From Plantago major (Eukaryota; Streptophyta; Magnoliopsida; Lamiales; Plantaginaceae), in assembly GCA_026545765.1 (NCBI GenBank), contig CM048844.1, forward strand, positions 23,816,237 to 23,880,236: a DNA stretch of 64,000 bases, given 5' to 3'. Each line of letters opens with the position of its first letter. Positions within the stretch are counted from its first letter, which is position 1. Shown here piece by piece: positions 39,401-53,708 of this stretch. The notes below the pieces were generated by a model. It did not search any database. It was not told the origin of the DNA and saw only the letters and a list, made by a program, of their open reading frames with translations. A program made the translations under genes and the position numbers.

Positions 39401-42400
39401 CGATGGTTTCACGGAGACCAGGGCCAATCCTCACAGGGTCATTAACATATCCGGTTTCTCTCTTTTTCCTTTTATTTTCCACCCAATTAGCTCAAATTTT
39501 CAAATGCAAAATCCATTTAAATTTAGATCGGTGATGATGCCAGAGCATAAATCCCAATGCTAGAGCAATTTTAATTAGTTGTGACACTTGTGGCTTTTTT
39601 TGTGACACATTAATCTATGAAAGGAAAATTGATCTGGTATTAGTATTTTTGTTCTGGTATTAAATTAATACCACACGAAGATAAAAAAAAAACTTAGGCC
39701 TTCGTGCCAGTAATAAATTAGCACAGGGACTTCGAATATCATCCTCTCTAAAATTTTAGGGTTAATGATGAAGTAGTAACTAGCGACTAAAGGTCAATAG
39801 TGTGTATATTCAGCAGCAAGCGAAAATAAATATAAACAAAGAAGAAGAAAATCGATACATGTGTGTTTAGATTTTTATTTTTTTAATAATTTGCTGGTAA
39901 GCAGATGTAATTATTGAGATCTAAATTTAAAAATCCAATATCCAGAACTAAGATAAATTCGCAGAAGTACCAATACCATACTGACCTTGGATGGAGAATG
40001 TAGTTGTGTGATATCGGATGTCTGGTTCTTTGGTTTAGAGGTAAAACTTCTTGTAAATACATTGTCCATCATATTTCCCATAAACTTTTGTCCAAAGGTT
40101 TGATTGCGTTGAAGACCTTCCCCATCAGTGGATCTTGTAGCTCCGGATGGTGATGGCAAGCCTACATAAAGACATATTACTCTCCAAAGTCTGAAACCAG
40201 CAATTCTTAAGCTTTCTACGGCCATTTATATGTCAAAATTGTACGGCCATGAGTGTGTAATAAAATCATCTTGCTAACCTTCAGATCCAACTGTGTCAAC
40301 ATGGCGTGGTGTTCCTTGATTGTGTTCCAAAGAATTTTGATCTACAATGCTATTTACAGATGTCACTCCAGTAGTATTACCATTTTCATGGACATTATGG
40401 CGATAGTTAAAGCTGGAACCAGCTACTGGTGAAGGGGTGTCCAATCCTCTTGCTAACACGTTCGGAAGTTTTTTGTTGTCAAAACCAAGATCATTCAGAA
40501 GCTCAAGGGGTTGAGTTGTGTATGAAGCATCCCTGGCAAAATCAATCAGCAAAGTGAGAAGAAAATAAAATAATAAATAAAACAGGGATTATATACAACA
40601 GTTTGTCTTAATTAAATTTTATAGAGAGAAGGATAATATAGCTTTCTTTCAAAATAAATAGGAGAAAAGGACTGTGTGTTTGAGTGAGTACCTGATACTT
40701 TTCAACAAAGTATCCCAGTCTTGATCGCTGAATTGGTGTCCTCCAACATCTATGAGATGCACCAATGCACCCAAAGATATTGAAACTACTGATTGATCAG
40801 TTTTCTTCGCACAATCTAATAGTAAACTCAGGAGAGGGGGTAGCATAAAACATACTTCCTGCAAAACCAGAGATCAACTATCAGGAAATTATTGTGAATG
40901 CTTTGAATCGTAAATGAATGAAATAGAAGTAAGAATCAACTTCAAGTTTCCAGTAAAAACAGCAAATATGAACACAGATTTCATCATTACTCCTGAACAT
41001 AGCCCCAGATCACCAATAAGATAGTAAAACCCCTAGCATGAGGAGCACCAACAAATTTGGCAGTTTTAGTTTTTCTCAATCAGCAAATGGCAGAAGCTAT
41101 TTTGGAACAGCAGGGCAGCTTAATTCTCTGTGTCCCCATTCGCCACAACAACCGACAAAAAAAAAGTCTCGGGACACTATAGTAAAAAATAAAATGTGAG
41201 TCGGAGTGAATTCGAAAGATATTCCGATGTGGTAGAAAACAAATGAAAAGAAATTTCAACATAGCAACTACAAAAGGTATCCTCGGTAAGTCCACTAAAA
41301 TTTACAAGAGAGTAATATCCAACTATATCAGCCAACTACTGATAAAAAAAAATAAAAAAAAACTATATCAGGCCAGCCAACTAAACTACACGAACAAAAA
41401 CTGAAAACCGAAAACAGTTAGTGACATACGACAAAAACCAAGAGAGTACGAAACACTAAATTCTGAAGTATAGGTGATTGTAAAAACACAAGGCCAGACA
41501 CTGAAGGATGCTGCAGCAACATGTATAAGGGGAAAATTATATGGCTTACAGATCTAAAGTAGGCTTAACTTCCTTCTAATAATAATTCTTACAGATGATG
41601 ATAGTTCATCAATCATTAGTGCTACCTTGTAAAAGGTGTTGAACAGGTTGCATAACAACTGTAGCGAATGAACACTGCTTTCACGAAGTCCATCTTCTGC
41701 AAAACTTTCTTTCCCAGCATGTCTCACATGATCAAAAATAGGAAACAGGACTCGTTGGAAAATGTTCTCCCAGAATGAAGACGAGAATTTGCTTCCTCTT
41801 TCGTTTAACAAATCAAACAAAACCTCAAGGGCACAATTTCGGACCTCCGGTCTGGGGTCAGAAGTCAAATCAGAAAGACCGGCTAGCATAGGAAACCAAT
41901 AATGCTCGGTCACGTCAAAGCTTTCATCAGCATCTGTATCAATGGGTTTCAGAGCACCACCTGGTATAAGGCCCTGATAGAGAAAAAAGCAAAAGCGAGA
42001 CTTATTGTATGGCTCAAAAGATATATTCCAGTCATGGAGAACAGAAATATAATAACTCACAACAAAATGCAACAAGGCCAAGATATTACTGTATCCCTCT
42101 TCTGGGGAGGTTTTCTTATCATGAAAATTTGATAAAATTTACAAGAACACAAGGATACAAAATCTCCTATGCAAGACCAAATTACCAAGCCGTTCACTTC
42201 CCTTTTCTGGGGTGTGGTTTTTTAACCATGACGATGAAAAAATATCTATAGGCACAAGGACACAGTCGACACAATTGTCAATCATGTTGTTTACTACTTT
42301 GGGCATGTCCTTTACAACTTGAAGAAATATAGCAATCAGAAAATGTTATTCCTCCACATCTACCATCCCTCAAAAAAAAAAAAAAGTTTAGAAAAAACCT

Positions 42401-45400
42401 TTAATGCCCAGATATATTTACTTAGTATTAGATAATATTATATGTGGTAAGGAATAGAAGTAGCCTTATCCAAAACTACATTATATTCATGTTGGTAGCT
42501 CCTCTACTGTGGAGGTAGAGTAAAAAAATGAAAGATGCAAGTAAGTTGAGCACTTTATCAGGATTCACGATAAAGTACTGATAAACAGATAACACTTTTG
42601 CATCCTCCCATTAATACTAGTTTAGACAATAAACACCATGCTTTACAAAGTGAGTGATCAAATAAAAAACAAAAAGAAATCGTGAGGAAAAGGAAAAGGG
42701 AAAGATAGTGTTTTACAACTGCATTCTATTAGAAATAAGACAAGAACTTACAAGGCAGAACATAAAAGAATTTTTTAGAACAGGTATCTAGCCGGGCATC
42801 AAGGGCAGAGGGAAATACAAGATAAATTGGGGTTCCTAAGTTTGATTGGCCCTCTGATTAAATTGAACACAGGAAGTCCTAAAATCTTCCTATATGGTTG
42901 AAGTGACAATTAGCATGTGTCATGCCTCAAGAAGTGCAGAGTCAGAGCTTCTCTAGTCTCTACCAAACCAAGATTGAATTGTGCAACTTGGGAAGAGTGC
43001 ATGTGCTTCAGGGCTCAGAGAATATCGCATGCTTGCACACCAAGTGCACAAAATGACTGAAACTTAAAATTTTCATGAGAATGAAGTTCTCAAACATAAC
43101 AAACCTCTGCAAGTCGATCCTCACATATACGGAGGAGAGCAATGGCCTTCAAACTAATCCGATGAGAACTCTTATTATTGGCAAATCCAATCAGGCAGTT
43201 GACACAATCCATAAAGCAGTCTCCAACGACTTGATCAAAGTGTTCCAATATAACTGCACCAATCCTGTGTTAAGCAATTGCTTCACAAATTTCTAAAATA
43301 GTGTGAAAGGTACCACAATGAAGAAGCAAAACTAAACATTGGTTCGAACCTTGCTCCACATTTTCAAATGCACTTTCAACTATGGGTTCCGTATCATCAT
43401 CGGCAGCTGCAGTGAAAATCATGAAAACACTTCGCCAACCAGACTTTATGCTTCCAACTTTAGATTTGATCATCTGTTGTCCCCATCACAACCCATTGGT
43501 ATCAAAACAGAAGTACAATAAAACCATAAATAAGATAACTCATACATACTTGCACAATGCAATCCACTATAAGCCTCCGGATAGATTCATTTCTGCTGCT
43601 TCTCATGAGAACAACGAATGGTTTTAAAATATCGTTCTGGAAAGTAAAGTTTGCAAGTTCAGCACGCTCCAAATATTTCATACCAAGTTGCCTCAAAGAA
43701 TCTATAGCATACATGGCAACTTTTTCATCAGGATGGCTACCAGCAAAAATAAAATGCTGGGCCAAGACGGACCATATTCTAGCCCAAACCTGAAGAGGAC
43801 AAAACAATCAGAAATTAATAGTGTCATGCATGCACAGTCGAAACATCCAAGCAGATTAGATCCACTGTTTTGCATGTATATTAATGGTGCTAATGTCAAT
43901 TATATTCGTGAAACAACTCTGTCGGAAGAGTGTTAAGAAAATGAATATCAGATGACAATACCAGGATAAAAAAATATTAATCAGGTTAACTAGCACTATC
44001 TGGAACGTGTCAACTTTCCCATCATAAATGAAAAGGCCAACCAGTATACTTTACTGGTGCTGATATCAATTAAAGGATATGCCTCCATTCTACATGATTA
44101 AAAACAACGAGAGCTTAAATAAAAACTGGAGTGTAGATGAAAAAGCACTATTTTGGGATGATTTAGACGAAATGGTACATTGGCTTCTGCTCAATTGCAT
44201 TAAGAACAACAGTGGGAAAATATTAATTTTTTAAATCATTTGAAATACAACAGTAGCTAAAAGGAAAAAGAAGGCAATACAAAGCCCAGAATGAGTTCAG
44301 TATTTGCATTCTACGGATATATTCAGTATAACACAGTGATTTTTATTCTTATCGCCCTTAGTTTTGTTAAAATAAGGTTCAATGAACAGTTTCTTTCGAA
44401 AGTAGCATTCACATCTTCCAACTCTATTTTTGTGGAGGGCTCCATATTGCATCAGTAGATAATAACTGAGAGTCCAAAGTATTCACAAGCCTGATAAAGT
44501 TTTGGTCCAAGTAATCAGTTCCAAGGAGATCATCAAGTATGTTATGATAGACAGAGTCATGCTAATTAAGATTAGGGAAATATGATGGAGCAATTGGAAG
44601 GATTAAACAAATAGGGAAAGAAGTTACTAGTTCATAGATGCAATCCCAGGAAAGTTAATTTAAAAAAGGAAAGTCAAAAAGGTAAAAGAGGAAGTCACAA
44701 GAAAAGGCAAACTTCATTGGGTGAAGATATTACCATGCGTATACGAGCCATATTGTAATAGCTGATCTCAACAAGCTTCTGCAGGCTAAAAACACGAGCT
44801 GGGCTTTGTTTCAATTCCTCAGCTGAAACACTACATAAAGCTGTAAAAAACTCCACCACTGATTCACTGGGCAATTTGATGCTATTTACAAACACTTGCT
44901 CGGTTGGTTTGGCAGCCAGCTCTCTCAGTGATTGAAGGACGGCATCTCTAGATATCTGATTTGATCCTTGCATGACTGTTGCAGTCATAGCAGGCCATGA
45001 CACTGCATACTCAAGGCGGGAAATGCATTCAAGAATGGCAATCCAAGAGTCTTGAAGGGCATAGATTTCAGTATCACATAGAGCTAATAGAGTGCGCAGT
45101 GCTTCTACATTTTTGCCACGCATATCCCTTGGTGCATGTAGGAAATTATACCTACAAAGATATATCAACCAGAAAATATCATTCCCTACAATTTTTAACA
45201 TCATTATTAAGCAAAGTAGCAAACTATGCAGATTTACTGTTCTAACAAAAAGTAGCTGTGCAGTTTTCTGTTATGTCAAACTTTTCAGTGGATTGGCCTA
45301 TATTATATTTAGGGCCTGCATTTGTTATTTATTCAAGGGAACCTCTTGTTGGTTAGTTTAGGCTCATAATGTGTCGAGCTTATACGTGAATACAATAGCA

Positions 45401-48400
45401 CTAGTGCTACATTAAACTTGCTTCATCATCAAGGCAGCAAATTTATAGCTAATATTTCTAATATATAATACACTTGAAACATATTAATTTATATCTTGAT
45501 GCAATTTTGAGAAGAAAAAAAACAAAATACTATAATTATTGGTAAAAAAACAAAATACTATAGAAGTTCCATAGTTCAACCAAGACAGAATGACAGAAAA
45601 GACCCAGTACTAAATTACTAAATTAGTATCGCAATCATCCATGATGGAAAAAACCTAAAGTTAGAAGGAAAAAGAAAAGGTCAAATTGGGTAAATACATA
45701 GTAGTTATTATTAAAGCTTATGTGAACACATCAAAATTTTCATCAGATCATTATGTTTTTGAAAAAGAAATAAATACTGAGAATAAACAGAAATCCCTTG
45801 TGAGTCTCAAGTTGATAACGACATTGTTTCTGCCAATTAAAAATGCAAAACATTACTAGAAAGCAACCCAGATAACATAATGACCCAAAATTATAAAGTT
45901 ACATCAACAGAAAATGTCCCAAAACTTCATTTGTATCAGCCAGAGCAAGTACGTGCAATCCACACTAAGGGTTATCTAAGAGTGATCTGAACAATAACCA
46001 ATAACAACCAGCATTTTACGACCAGGTAGATGTAAGTTCCACATAGTTATCTGTCCTCCACGGCAAATAAACTCCACAAAAGTGCTAAGTTTCTTTCAAG
46101 TTTCATCAAATCAAGAAAAGTCATGCATCAGGACATTTTTCTTCGGAAAGCGATTAAAATCCATCATGCAAAATTAATATTGTATGTTGTACCAACAGGC
46201 AGTAAATAACTGCTATTTTGATTCCAACATACCAATTCCAGTATAACCTGACTAGTCTTATAAGGATGTCAAGATTCTGAGAGCAATGATGACAACTATT
46301 GAAACAGAGACATAGTTAATCAAAAAGTTTTTTTTTTTTTTTGGGGGAGGGGACCAAACGAGTTGATACTAGAAATAGAAATACCTTATTAACGAGGTGA
46401 GAAACGCGTAGCGCATAGTGTCCATTCTGAGAACATGTGTTATGTGTATGCCATCTTTAAAACCTTCCATACAAAGAGAAATCCTTGGTTTGTTGTCTAA
46501 TTCACCCATGGTAACAGAAAAAGTGGCAAGCAATGGCCATCCCACAGCTTCCACCATAGGTCGTATAAGTTCAACCCTGTGGGAAGTGTAGAAGACACCT
46601 CTTTTGCCTCCTTGATCCTTGATTAGAGCCCGCGTTTGTTTGATAATTGCCTCAATCTCAGACTTTGAATCAGTTGAGGAGCTTGTTTTGGGGAGAGCCA
46701 GATTAAGAATGCTGACAAGCCCTCTCTCCTCCACTTCGGGTTTTTGTTTACTGCCCAAAAGTCCAGCAGGATCATCTTTCATTTTTATCTCTTCTTTCAC
46801 AATTGAATCATAGATCTCCTCCAAAAGTTCCTGGGGAGCAGATTCCTCCTCGTCATTTGTGGCGTTGATACGTACAAAATCAGTTTTGGACATTTTCGGC
46901 CACACCATTGGATTATGAGCATCAGTATTCAACATAATAACTGCATAGGCAAGGACATAAGCTGTGTCTGCTTTCTTGAATAGACCAGGATTATCTGCAC
47001 AATAGCTGCAAAAGGAAAGATAGTAAAAGTGAACTTTTGAGCATGCAAACATCTATACTTCACAGCCCACACTGAGTCTTTCGGCTATTAGCCGGTACAA
47101 GTGCATAATATTAACTACATGCAGATAAAGCAAAATAAAGTATTTACCGCTCTGCAAATTTTTCCATAATGCGATCAATTTTTTGGGCTTCTCCTGGAAG
47201 TCGAAACCCTTTCAGGAATTCACGGATTGCAACATCAAACTTCATCCCAGAGAAATTCATGGAATCGACATATGCATGCATGACAGCAAGGGGAAACTCC
47301 TCGTGTTGTCCCAAATAATCGCCAAGCATTGCCTGGAATTGTATCAGTGAGATAAATTTCCCAACTTAAAAAATATAATGCAAATTTTAAATAATATCCA
47401 CCTTGTCTAGGTTTGGGGTATTTCGAAGAAAATGAGCAACTGAAGCTGGAGTATTCTCCACCAATTGACTGGATATCAAATGCTCTATGCCCTTTTTTGG
47501 TTGCCGGTTGAACTGTGATTTTTTATACAAGTTAAAATCCCAGCAATGCAAAAAATATCAATAGACTACCCACAGAAGCTAAAAAAAAATATGTAGCTTC
47601 CAGGAATGCCAATCATATGCCATAATATCAGTTCCACGCACCTCAGAGACAACTGCTTCAATGGTGGATTTATGAGCCTTCAACTTCTCAAAGTTGCTTG
47701 GTGAATCTTCCCCGCTCTTTATTTCATCCATATCAATAGGTGAAACCTCATCTTCAGAGGATTCGCTACTTTTATTTTGCTTCTGTGATTCTCTATGTGT
47801 AGTCTCCCAAACTACAAGTGACTTGATCACATTCACAAGACCCTGACCATGTAAAGTAACAGACTCGATCAATTAGCTTGAACAGGTGATTTTTCCGGAA
47901 GTTCTTCAACGAAACAAGAAAAGTATGGGTGAAGGACATGCAAAGCCTTCCATACCTGAAGAGATGATGTCTTAATAGATCCTATCTGGGATGCAGTAAC
48001 AGACTTTGGATCCACATTTTGAATGCCTTGAGCAATTTTAGACAACGCAGATACCTAAAAAACGATAGATTATACAAGTATTATTAGACGTATAATCAAA
48101 AAATAAACTTACTTAACAATGAGCTTACCATTTTCTCAAAAAAGTTGGGAGCTTTAAGATCACAATCGTAATTCACATAAATGTCAACAAGCAATTGAGG
48201 ATCCTTGCAGACCTTCTCTAGCATTCTGCCAATGAAGATCACCAACCAAAACCAGAATTATAGAAACCAACATTATCCCAGAGTATCAAGCAGCCAAATT
48301 GAACAGTCTCTTATTCAGAATGGCATGAGTATAAAATCCAAAACAAGCTGATAATAATGAAAGATCAATATGCTTACTAAGAAAAACAACATACCGAAGA

Positions 48401-51400
48401 GCGCTTAATTTTTGGGTAAGATCCGATCCGTCTAATGCCCGCAGAGCGATCACAGGAAAGAACAGTCCGATTTCAACCTGGACAGTAATATACAGTCAGC
48501 TTGGCTGAAGTAAGATAATCGTTTTATTCATACAGAAAAATGAATCTTTACCTTTAGACTTTCCCTAAACCGCAGCAACAGCACAGAGAAAATACCTGTT
48601 CCATACTGCCAAGGCGTAAAAAGAAAAAATCACTAGCAATACTACGACTGTAGCAGGTTTACAGTCACTGAAAGTAGACTGGGAAATATAGATGTACCTG
48701 AAATATAACAGGAGATGGGGAAATTGAAGCCCGTAATAGTGCATATGAAAGGTGAGCTTTAACCGAATCAATAAATTGAAAATTCTTTGTGAATGAGTGA
48801 CTAACTCCTTCCAGTAAACCCTGTCAAGACATCGTAAAATATGATCAATAAGTTTAGAATACAATATGAATTGATAAACCATGTTTTTTTTCAAAGAAGA
48901 ATATACATTTCAAAACCTGCCTTTAAAACAAGGTCGACTTTATTTCATCTACACATCAAAATGCAAACCTTGGAATTCTACTATATTCTATGATATGAGA
49001 ATGAAATAGCTATATTACAGCTTCACTTATAGCGAACCGGACAACGTACAGAATAGCAAATATTAAGGTTTCATTCCATCTTTCCATAAAATATTTGTGT
49101 CTCCTAACAGCAAGTATGTGAGAAACTGACAAGAGTTTCTTCATAAACTGAAACCCCATACTATATTCTAGACAGAAGAAATTTCATATCTAACCTGCAG
49201 AAGCTCCAGAGAAAAGATACGAGTTTTCACAGTAACTTCATCTTTATCCTCCTTCATGCCCATCTACAGCCACATAAGATGATAGATCAAATGGGTCATA
49301 TAAAGAAGTGCAGAAAAGAAATTCAGAGAAGCGTTAAAGATACAAACCTTGCAGAGAGTGCGGAAAAGAAGTAGAGCATCTCGTTCACCAACGCTCATGC
49401 TGTTAGGGCCCATCCCTCTGGAACAATAAGGTAAAGTCGCCAACGAAAGAGAAATTAAATGAGTAATACATCAATATGATACACTTTTAGATAACAACAC
49501 AAGATTTTAATGACTCCCAATACTTCTTAATCCTGCCCCCCATGTAAAAAGGTGGTGTTCAGACTTCAGAGTAAAGAAAGCACACACTAGATTGTCCATT
49601 GATTCAGAACCAAACTGCACAGTTAATTAACTATAAATGTAGATCTACCTAGTGATCTTTCCACCATCCTCAAGGTTCACAGCCTTCTCGAGAACGGCCT
49701 CCAAACCCTGTATAGAAAAGGATATCGAGGCAAATTTTGAATCTCAATAAAGCATATCCGGTAGAACTCAGAGATGGCAAAAGTCAATGACAAATTTGTG
49801 AAGTAAGAAAGAACATTCATGTCAAAGCGGCATCATAAATTTGAGTAGCAACACACCTTTATGTCCGTGCCACCAACAAGATTCTGAATTTCTTCAGCAG
49901 ATCCCAGAGTCACTCCTGACTCATTTTGATCACTGGTTGACACCTCTTCAACCAGCTTTGACCCATCTTCAGAAGGTTCTTTTGATCCAGGAACATTGGA
50001 AGGCATCTGAATCAGAAGTTCTCAATTACCCTTTTGACCAATGAAATCAACATTTGGCTAATCCACCAAACAGCAAAACAAAGAATATGGAGAATAATAT
50101 GGCTATGGCATACCACATCTGATTCCATTCGTCTGAAAACTAAACTGAGCATCTGCGTCAACATGGCTTTTGAAGTTGCTTGGTTTATAGGACTCTTGCT
50201 AAAAATTGAAACTAATATCATTAGCAAATGATTATGAAAATCCGAATCGTCCATTAAAAAAAATATGGTACCTATTAAGAGCAATGTTATAGCAAACCCT
50301 GATGACTGTCAGCAATGATTCACCGTGAACTGAACAGGAAAGAAATTGGGAGGTTAGCACTGCTGCGTTTAACATGTAAAAATGTATTATAAACTTGATT
50401 TGAGATTTCCACTAAAGAGTTCCAACCTAATTTAGGGAGAGAGAGCAAAAAATCAAACAAGGGAAAACTTGGGTGACAAATTCAGGTTCCAAGACTTGAG
50501 AGTAATATATCAGGGCATTCAAATGTTACAACTTACAACTATGTAATAACAGGAAACTGCTGCTTGATGTTTTGTTACAATGGCAAGAATTGGGGGATTT
50601 CGCAATCCCGATGAATGAGAAATTGTTAATCCATTCAATTGCACCTTGAAATTTAACTCTATGTTCAGAGTAAACAATTCAGCAGTGCAGACAATAGAAG
50701 TAGTCCCCTAAAAGTCATTTAAATCGCCCAGAATCACTATTAATAAGAATCATATTATATATCTCCAGTCTAAGTCAACAACTTGTTTAGAAAGATTTTC
50801 TGCATATGAGAAGTTGCACCAATACTTGGTTAGAAAGATTCGATACATATCACCAGTTTCCTTCCATTTAAATCAATGTATTAGTTACTAGTTAGTGGCG
50901 GTCATCATTACTCTTCTTTGACTATCGTCCTCATTCTTAATTCTCATATAGTTTCCTAAGCTACCATCCTGGTTCCTGGCAAATAAAGCACGATCCTTAG
51001 TATCAGGCCCTGAGAAAAACATACCCCGTAGCTTTGTGGATGATACAGCAGTCAGAAGCACTTTCAATACTTGAAGCGTAGTGCTGCATTTCATTTACTC
51101 AAGGTTACTATAAGGGAATACAGATCATGCAGAAAGCACATCTAACAATAAACCATCACTTGTTACCTGTCAGGTGATGAATTATCCACGCAACTACAGA
51201 CCATGTTGAGAATGTCAGTGAATAATTGCCCATTTTTACCAAGGTCAAGACCGGGATCACCCTCTAGGTGATTATATTCGATGAGTTTCTGAAAGCACAA
51301 ACAGGAGAAGAAAAGGATGTAAGCGACATTAATGTGGCTCCACAAACATTTGATATCCATCCTTCAGATGCTTTAGCATCTTCAAAATGTTGTATTTGCA

Positions 51401-53525
51401 GTAATGACATCCGTGGCTTAATGAAATAGAAAACGAGAAGCAGAATGTTGCATTTGCAATAATGATATATGTGGCTCAAGGAAGCAGGAAATGAGGAGCG
51501 ATCAACCTCAATCCAGCACACAAAGGTGAAACAAAATAATTACTAATTGCAGGGTTAAATTAAACAACAACAAAGAAGCAAAAGCAACTTTTGCCTTGGC
51601 AGATTAATAAGGTCACAAATTCCCCCATTTAGGAAAAACTATCTACATCTAACATAAATTACAGGAGAGCACCTACATGAAGACAATCCAATGCAAGCTC
51701 CACCATCTTCATGTTCTTTGATTCAAATGCAAGCCTAAGAGGACTCAACACAAGCTCAGCCTCAGCTTCACCCAAAGTTTGACCTGCATTTCCCAAAGTT
51801 TTCATGAGTGATCCACTACTGCTTGTAGGTTCCACCTTCTCGACAGCAGATGGGGCTTCAGTTGAATGTTCAGCTCCCGTCTCACTTTCAGCTCCAGCAT
51901 CAGTTTCAGACAAAGCACTAAAGTGAAAGCGAAAATTGAAAACCATATGTCAGCAGGGAAAAGAGAACAGGGACACATGAACAGTGAGGATCAACAGTGC
52001 TCAACATCATCATTGTAATTATTAATTTTTTGCACGAAAGCAAATCCATTTGAAATTAATTTAATATTGTTGTTGTTGTCGCTGCTGTTGTTATTGTTGT
52101 TGTTGTTGTTGTTGTTATTATTATTATTATTATTACTGCTACTACAAACGTTGTCGTGTATGAAATACTATTACTGTAGCTGAGAATGCAGAGAAGGTTG
52201 CACCTAGCTGTGCTATAAGTGTTAATGAGAAATTGTTACTCAAGTATGCCAAAACATGGATTCTCTATCAATAAAGGACAAGGGCATTCAAAGATATGTG
52301 ATGATGTCAACAGTAATTCAACAAGATAATTGAATTTAAAAATATCATTTTGTTTGAGAACACCTTTGATTTGAAGTCGCTGATAAAGATTCCTTAGTCT
52401 CATTGTTACTGATCTGTGCGTTTGACTCCTTTCCACAATCTGATCACAAAAGGGTATGAAACAACATCAATTATATCTGGAGATGACAATTCACACAACA
52501 AAACTAACATGTCTATTTATTGCAGGAATGCCTCTCTGATTCATAGAACTTGACTTTCAGTAACCATGCTGCAAGGAATTCCTCCTTCTGGTATATATGA
52601 AGAAAAACTAATATGTCAATTTATCTAACTTTGGTGAGATAAGTACCACTACGACTCCTAAATCCTAATACCCCAAACCATCAACGTCCTCTTGAATCCG
52701 ATTCACCTGATGATGCACCACTTCAGTTTGTGCCATATTCAGAAATACGGGGGTCCCATAATAATGTGCCAAAGGTCCGAGTTGGTCTGCCTAGCCCCTT
52801 TAGACTTGTTAAATCATCATCCCCTAATCAAAACCAACCAACGGTATTGAACCGACTTTCATCTATGAAGAGGTTTCCTTACCTCTATAATGTCATGCAA
52901 TACATGTTCATTGAAATTATCATCAAGATACTTATGAGACACATAAGCACCTACAGTTCAAGTATTAAACCTGGAATTCATCTCCTAAATTTGTGGAAAT
53001 GGCACTAAAAATTAGCAGTTCTCTAACAGACTTCCTGGTCAATCTCAGTCAACTTACCTCCCCTAGAGCCTCGAAATGTACAAGACTACAAACTATGAAA
53101 TTTAAGTAACTACACAAAATCCTCTCTCCTTGCAGGTCTTTAGCACATGCACCTAATTTACAATACTAGAGAACTCAGTTGTTTTCCAACAATCTCTTAT
53201 ACACATGCACGCTTATACACATGCACGACATTATCCGCATTGAAACCATTGCCTGATCAACTAACGAAAACTAAAACCAACCATCCACCAATGTATTCAC
53301 AGTCTGCACTCCTATCAGCCTACCACACTCACGCAACAAAAATCAAAAAACAACTAGTAGCAATTCATCTACAGGAAGCGATCTGGGTCTGATCAGAACC
53401 GCATCTATACCTAAATAAGTCTGAATAGAAGCCTGTAGAGTAACGAATTTCTTATTAGTAGCACACTCCTTGAGCATAGACTCAAATGCTCGCGTCACGA
53501 ATCCTCCCGCGGCACCGCCCGCCAT
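36414..53525 (-). CDS. BIG5: BIG5 / MIN7 / BEN1, large brefeldin-A-type ARF guanine-nucleotide exchange factor (Sec7), 33 exons
   Basis: Traced exons (-): 53525-53411, 52439-52364, 51917-51677, 51288-51167, 51083-51025, 50329-50272, 50198-50114, 50006-49857, 49707-49649, 49417-49348, 49263-49195, 48820-48698, 48605-48552, 48477-48395, 48225-48129, 48054-47956, 47842-47642, 47512-47402, 47332-47148, 47005-46385, 45151-44734, 43789-43550, 43473-43350, 43253-43105, 41973-41626, 40858-40692, 40532-40279, 40161-39986, 38957-38838, 38515-38379, 38287-38032, 36977-36882, 36476-36414. Phases agree and give 1741 residues (Arabidopsis BIG5: about 1739). Domains are the N-terminal DCB/HUS region, Sec7 at about 588-775 with glutamic finger Glu672 ([10 protein letters not shown]) and MLNTDAHN (710-717), then HDS repeats. 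The start [14 protein letters not shown] resembles Arabidopsis BIG5 and not BIG1-4. Known role: activates ARF GTPases at the trans-Golgi/early endosome, with effects on PIN recycling and immunity; the Arabidopsis protein is degraded via Pseudomonas HopM1. Confidence 0.95.
51387..51502. repeat. Diverged 2 x 58-bp tandem duplication in a BIG5 intron
   Basis: Copies beginning ATGTTGTATTTGCAGTAATG (51387) and ATGTTGCATTTGCAATAATG (51445) lie 58 bases apart in the intron between exons 3 and 4. They differ at roughly one position in five. Confidence 0.7.
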
Positions 53526-53550
53526 TCCGCCTCACCTCAGCTGAATCAAC

Positions 53551-53707
53551 CTGCCAAACAATTCCAATCAAATGAGTAAACATTTCACCGTGAGATCGCG
53601 TTGGATCGGCGTGATTTGGATCAGCAGCCATTTCTGAGATGGAACAGAATCGAGATCTTGTGGTGTGGAGGAGAGAGAGAGAGAGGAGAAGAGGTTTAGG
53701 ATTGTAC
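53551..53707 (-). other. BIG5: Predicted 5'-UTR intron of BIG5
   Basis: On the minus strand CAACACACAG is followed by GTACAATCC (donor at 53707-53706). TTGTTTGGCAG closes the intron at 53551, 25 bases before the ATG. The leader exon would lie above 53708 in CT-rich sequence. Inferred from splice-site form only. Confidence 0.5.
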
Positions 53708-53708
53708 C